Shown: positions 4,838 through 6,204 of the stretch, piece after piece
How positions within the stretch are numbered: position 1 is the stretch's first letter
Layout of the letters: each line of letters begins with the position of its first letter
Assembly: GCA_041670885.1 (NCBI GenBank)
Contig: JBAXYJ010000179.1
Span: 1 to 6,204, forward strand
Direction of reading: 5' to 3'
Length of the DNA stretch: 6,204 nucleotides
DNA from: JAJBWD01 sp041670885
GTDB taxonomy: Bacteria > Bacillota > Clostridia > Clostridiales > Clostridiaceae
Notes under the pieces: generated by a model
The model's input: the letters and a program-made list of their open reading frames with translations, nothing else
What the model was told of the DNA's origin: nothing
The model's database searches: none
Position numbers and translations under genes: made by a program

Positions 4838-6007
4838 CTAATCATTTTGTGAAATTATCGTTATAGTATCTGTCTTATAATCAGATTTAGCTGTTACATT
4901 TTGAAGAATCAAAGCCCCAAATGCGTTGTTTGCTCTATAAGTCATTTTAACTATAAGATAATTTCCTTTATCCCAGTAAACTGTGTTTACATGTTTAAAA
5001 CTTGAAGGATCGTTAAGATTTTCCTTAACCAATTTTACTAAATAAATATGTGATCCATCCCAAGCAGAGAACTGATTACTAATCCACTCTTTATAGTCTG
5101 CTGCTGCTTTTTCAGCTAGCGCCTTCTTATTCTCTGCTGCCTTTTCAGCCAGCGCTTTTTCTTCTAGCGCCTTCTTATTCTCTGCTGCTTTTTCTGCTAG
5201 CGCCTTATCTGCCGCCGCCTGAAGATCGGTTATTTTTTTCTCTGCTGATACTAATACGGTCAGCTTAGTTACAAACTCCTTTTGCTCTGTTGTTAATGCT
5301 TCATATGCTGTTCTTATTGCCTTTACTTCAGCTGCTTTATCCATCGTAAGAGTATTTACATCTCCTAAAGCTGTTATCTTAGCGTCTATTTCTGATCCTG
5401 CTTTTTTCGCTAGTGCTTCCTTCTCTGCCGCTTTCTTATCTGCATCTGCCTGAAGATCAGTTATCTTTTTCTCCGCTGATACTAAAACCGCAAGTTTAGT
5501 TACAAATCCTTTTTCATATGATGTTAATGATTCATATGATGTTCTTACTTCCTTTACATCATCTGTTTTATCTAACGTAAGAGTATTTACATCCCCCAGA
5601 GCTTTTATCATAGAATCTACTTTAGATGCTGCTTTTTCTGATGCTGCTTGCTGAGCAGCAAGGATGTCTAATCGTTTTTGCTGGGGAGATTTTAAACTGT
5701 CAACTGCAGAAACACCCATAATAATAATTATAAAAACAATAAAGCTGCCTAAAATATTAAACTTTATTGATTTTTTATTAAAAATAGGCAGCTTGCTTCT
5801 TATGTTTCCAACATTGGCAATTAACACAAAAGGAATACCCATTATTATAAAAAATTGTAGTATAAATATAAATTTATCCCCTAAAGTCACTCCAGGAGCG
5901 TTCACCATTATTACAATCACAGACAAGTATATAACAGCAGCAAAAATCATCTTCCATTTAATTCCCGTTCTAAATCCCGGTAATTTTTTTATTAAGTTTT
6001 TCACCAT
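4838..6007 (-). CDS. Three-TM surface-exposed protein with two 77-aa helical repeats, function unknown
   Basis: The protein has 389 residues from ATG at 6007, with GGAG 9 nt upstream. A basic N-terminus precedes TM1 (about 18-38), TM2 (46-66) and TM3 (83-101). A Lys/Arg-rich loop at 70-82 fits the positive-inside rule and puts everything after TM3 outside the cell. Next are two repeats offset by exactly 77 residues (about 128-204 and 205-270; ALGDVNTLT at 136 and 213, LVSAEKKITDLQA shared), of a helical kind common in clostridial surface proteins. A K/A/E-rich helix with ALAEKAAENKKAL twice (269 and 285) follows. The C-terminal domain (about 302-389; SAWDGSH, KENLNDPSSF, YLIVKMTYRANNAFG) resembles, from memory, C-terminal domains of small Gram-positive membrane or lipoproteins of unknown role. 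It stands alone; transport, sensing or phage defence roles would all be guesses. Confidence 0.82.
   Translation of the reverse strand: MVKNLIKKLPGFRTGIKWKMIFAAVIYLSVIVIMVNAPGVTLGDKFIFILQFFIIMGIPFVLIANVGNIRSKLPIFNKKSIKFNILGSFIVFIIIIMGVSAVDSLKSPQQKRLDILAAQQAASEKAASKVDSMIKALGDVNTLTLDKTDDVKEVRTSYESLTSYEKGFVTKLAVLVSAEKKITDLQADADKKAAEKEALAKKAGSEIDAKITALGDVNTLTMDKAAEVKAIRTAYEALTTEQKEFVTKLTVLVSAEKKITDLQAAADKALAEKAAENKKALEEKALAEKAAENKKALAEKAAADYKEWISNQFSAWDGSHIYLVKLVKENLNDPSSFKHVNTVYWDKGNYLIVKMTYRANNAFGALILQNVTAKSDYKTDTITIISQND
5152..5212 (-). repeat. Short 48-nt-offset repeat encoding the K/A/E-rich helix
   Basis: Two copies of a segment encoding ALAEKAAENKKAL lie 16 codons apart near the end of the three-TM protein gene, with the DNA nearly identical (CTTCTTATTCTCTGCTGC recurs). 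Such low-complexity coding repeats can change copy number by slippage, altering the helix length in whole turns. Confidence 0.6.
5221..5640 (-). repeat. Two 231-bp tandem repeats inside the three-TM protein gene
   Basis: The DNA of the two helical repeats is still clearly alike, for example GAAGATC...GGTTATTTTTTTCTCTGCTGATACT at 5221 and its counterpart at 5452, exactly 231 bases (77 codons) apart. This indicates in-frame duplication recent enough to be visible at the nucleotide level, with some divergence between the copies. Confidence 0.75.
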
Positions 6008-6166
6008 TACCTTTTTCTCCGTTACTGAAAACTTATAAAAATTTATAAATTACTACATTACATAATAATCCATATGCTTTTATGTTTCATTCCTTATTCA
6101 TAGTGTTCTTTTTCATATCATTACTAATACTACTCAAGTGGTCTAACACTCCCAAAGCTTAAAATT

Positions 6167-6182
6167 CCCACCAACGTGTGGG
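6167..6182. repeat. Small hairpin CCCAC / GTGGG near the window end
   Basis: Five perfect pairs (6167-6171 with 6178-6182) close a 6-nt loop. The plus-strand context (AAGCTTAAAATTCCCACC...GTGGGTA) faintly recalls the transposon right end at 206-234 (AAGCTCCCACCT...AGGTGGAGAGTA). It could be the decayed end of another IS200/IS605-type element or an unrelated structure upstream of the three-TM protein gene. No promoter stands out in 6008-6204. Confidence 0.3.
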
Positions 6183-6204
6183 TACATATTAACATTATTT
6201 TTAC

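Noticed and set aside
5100..5640. Regular repeats, considered as a CRISPR or satellite array
   Set aside because: The repeats are in frame with the protein, have 231-bp and 48-bp periods and no unique spacers; they are coding duplications.
5664..6038. 124-codon plus-strand ORF
   Set aside because: It is the reverse strand of the TM-rich start of the three-TM protein gene; its hydrophobic, Ile-rich composition is the mirror of those codons and it has no ribosome site.

Overview
The window is AT-rich, with strong Shine-Dalgarno sequences, very AT-rich intergenic DNA and a clostridial-style IS200/IS605 remnant. Together these point to a low-GC Gram-positive bacterium, most likely a member of the Clostridia. 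No rRNA or tRNA gene or species marker is present, so the placement stays at that level. Every sizeable gene is on the minus strand except the transposon fragment at the left edge.

Layout, left to right. Bases 1-241 hold the 3' end of a tnpB (IS200/IS605 OrfB, OMEGA nuclease) gene and the right end of its element. The sequence where the element's guide would start (242-265) is a perfect 7-bp palindromic hairpin. A 45-codon plus-strand ORF (272-409) runs into the 3' end of a minus-strand gene for a small kinase-like protein (377-898). Bases 998-1094 carry two hairpins, the stronger being a 16-bp stem. A TVP38/DedA-type membrane protein gene follows (1162-1854). The stretch 1867-2380 has no gene but is rich in hairpins: a U-tract terminator, a strong bidirectional hairpin, copy 1 of a dispersed 48-nt hairpin repeat, and a short segment resembling the core of 5S rRNA. 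Next come an XdhC/CoxI-family molybdenum-enzyme maturation gene (2381-3499) and a DUF6904-like gene broken by a one-base frameshift (3729-4497). That gene is preceded by a 21-codon ORF (4524-4589) that looks like the first residues of a DUF262 protein. Copy 2 of the 48-nt repeat lies at 4718-4765. The last gene (4838-6007) encodes a three-TM surface-exposed protein with two 77-aa repeats, a K/A/E-rich helix and a small C-terminal domain. Upstream of it the window ends in gene-free DNA with one small hairpin.

The genes do not form an obvious operon: each is separated by more than 200 bases with its own hairpins, and their predicted roles are unrelated. The region reads as a mosaic accessory or inter-operon zone with decayed pieces: a TnpB element end, a frameshifted gene, a truncated DUF262 start and possibly a truncated transposase start. 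I see no clear new multi-gene system. The most informative signals are the 48-nt hairpin repeat, which sits 3' of two minus-strand genes and keeps its pairing by compensatory and G-U changes that work only in the minus-strand transcript, and the DUF262-start plus frameshifted DUF6904-like pair behind one promoter.
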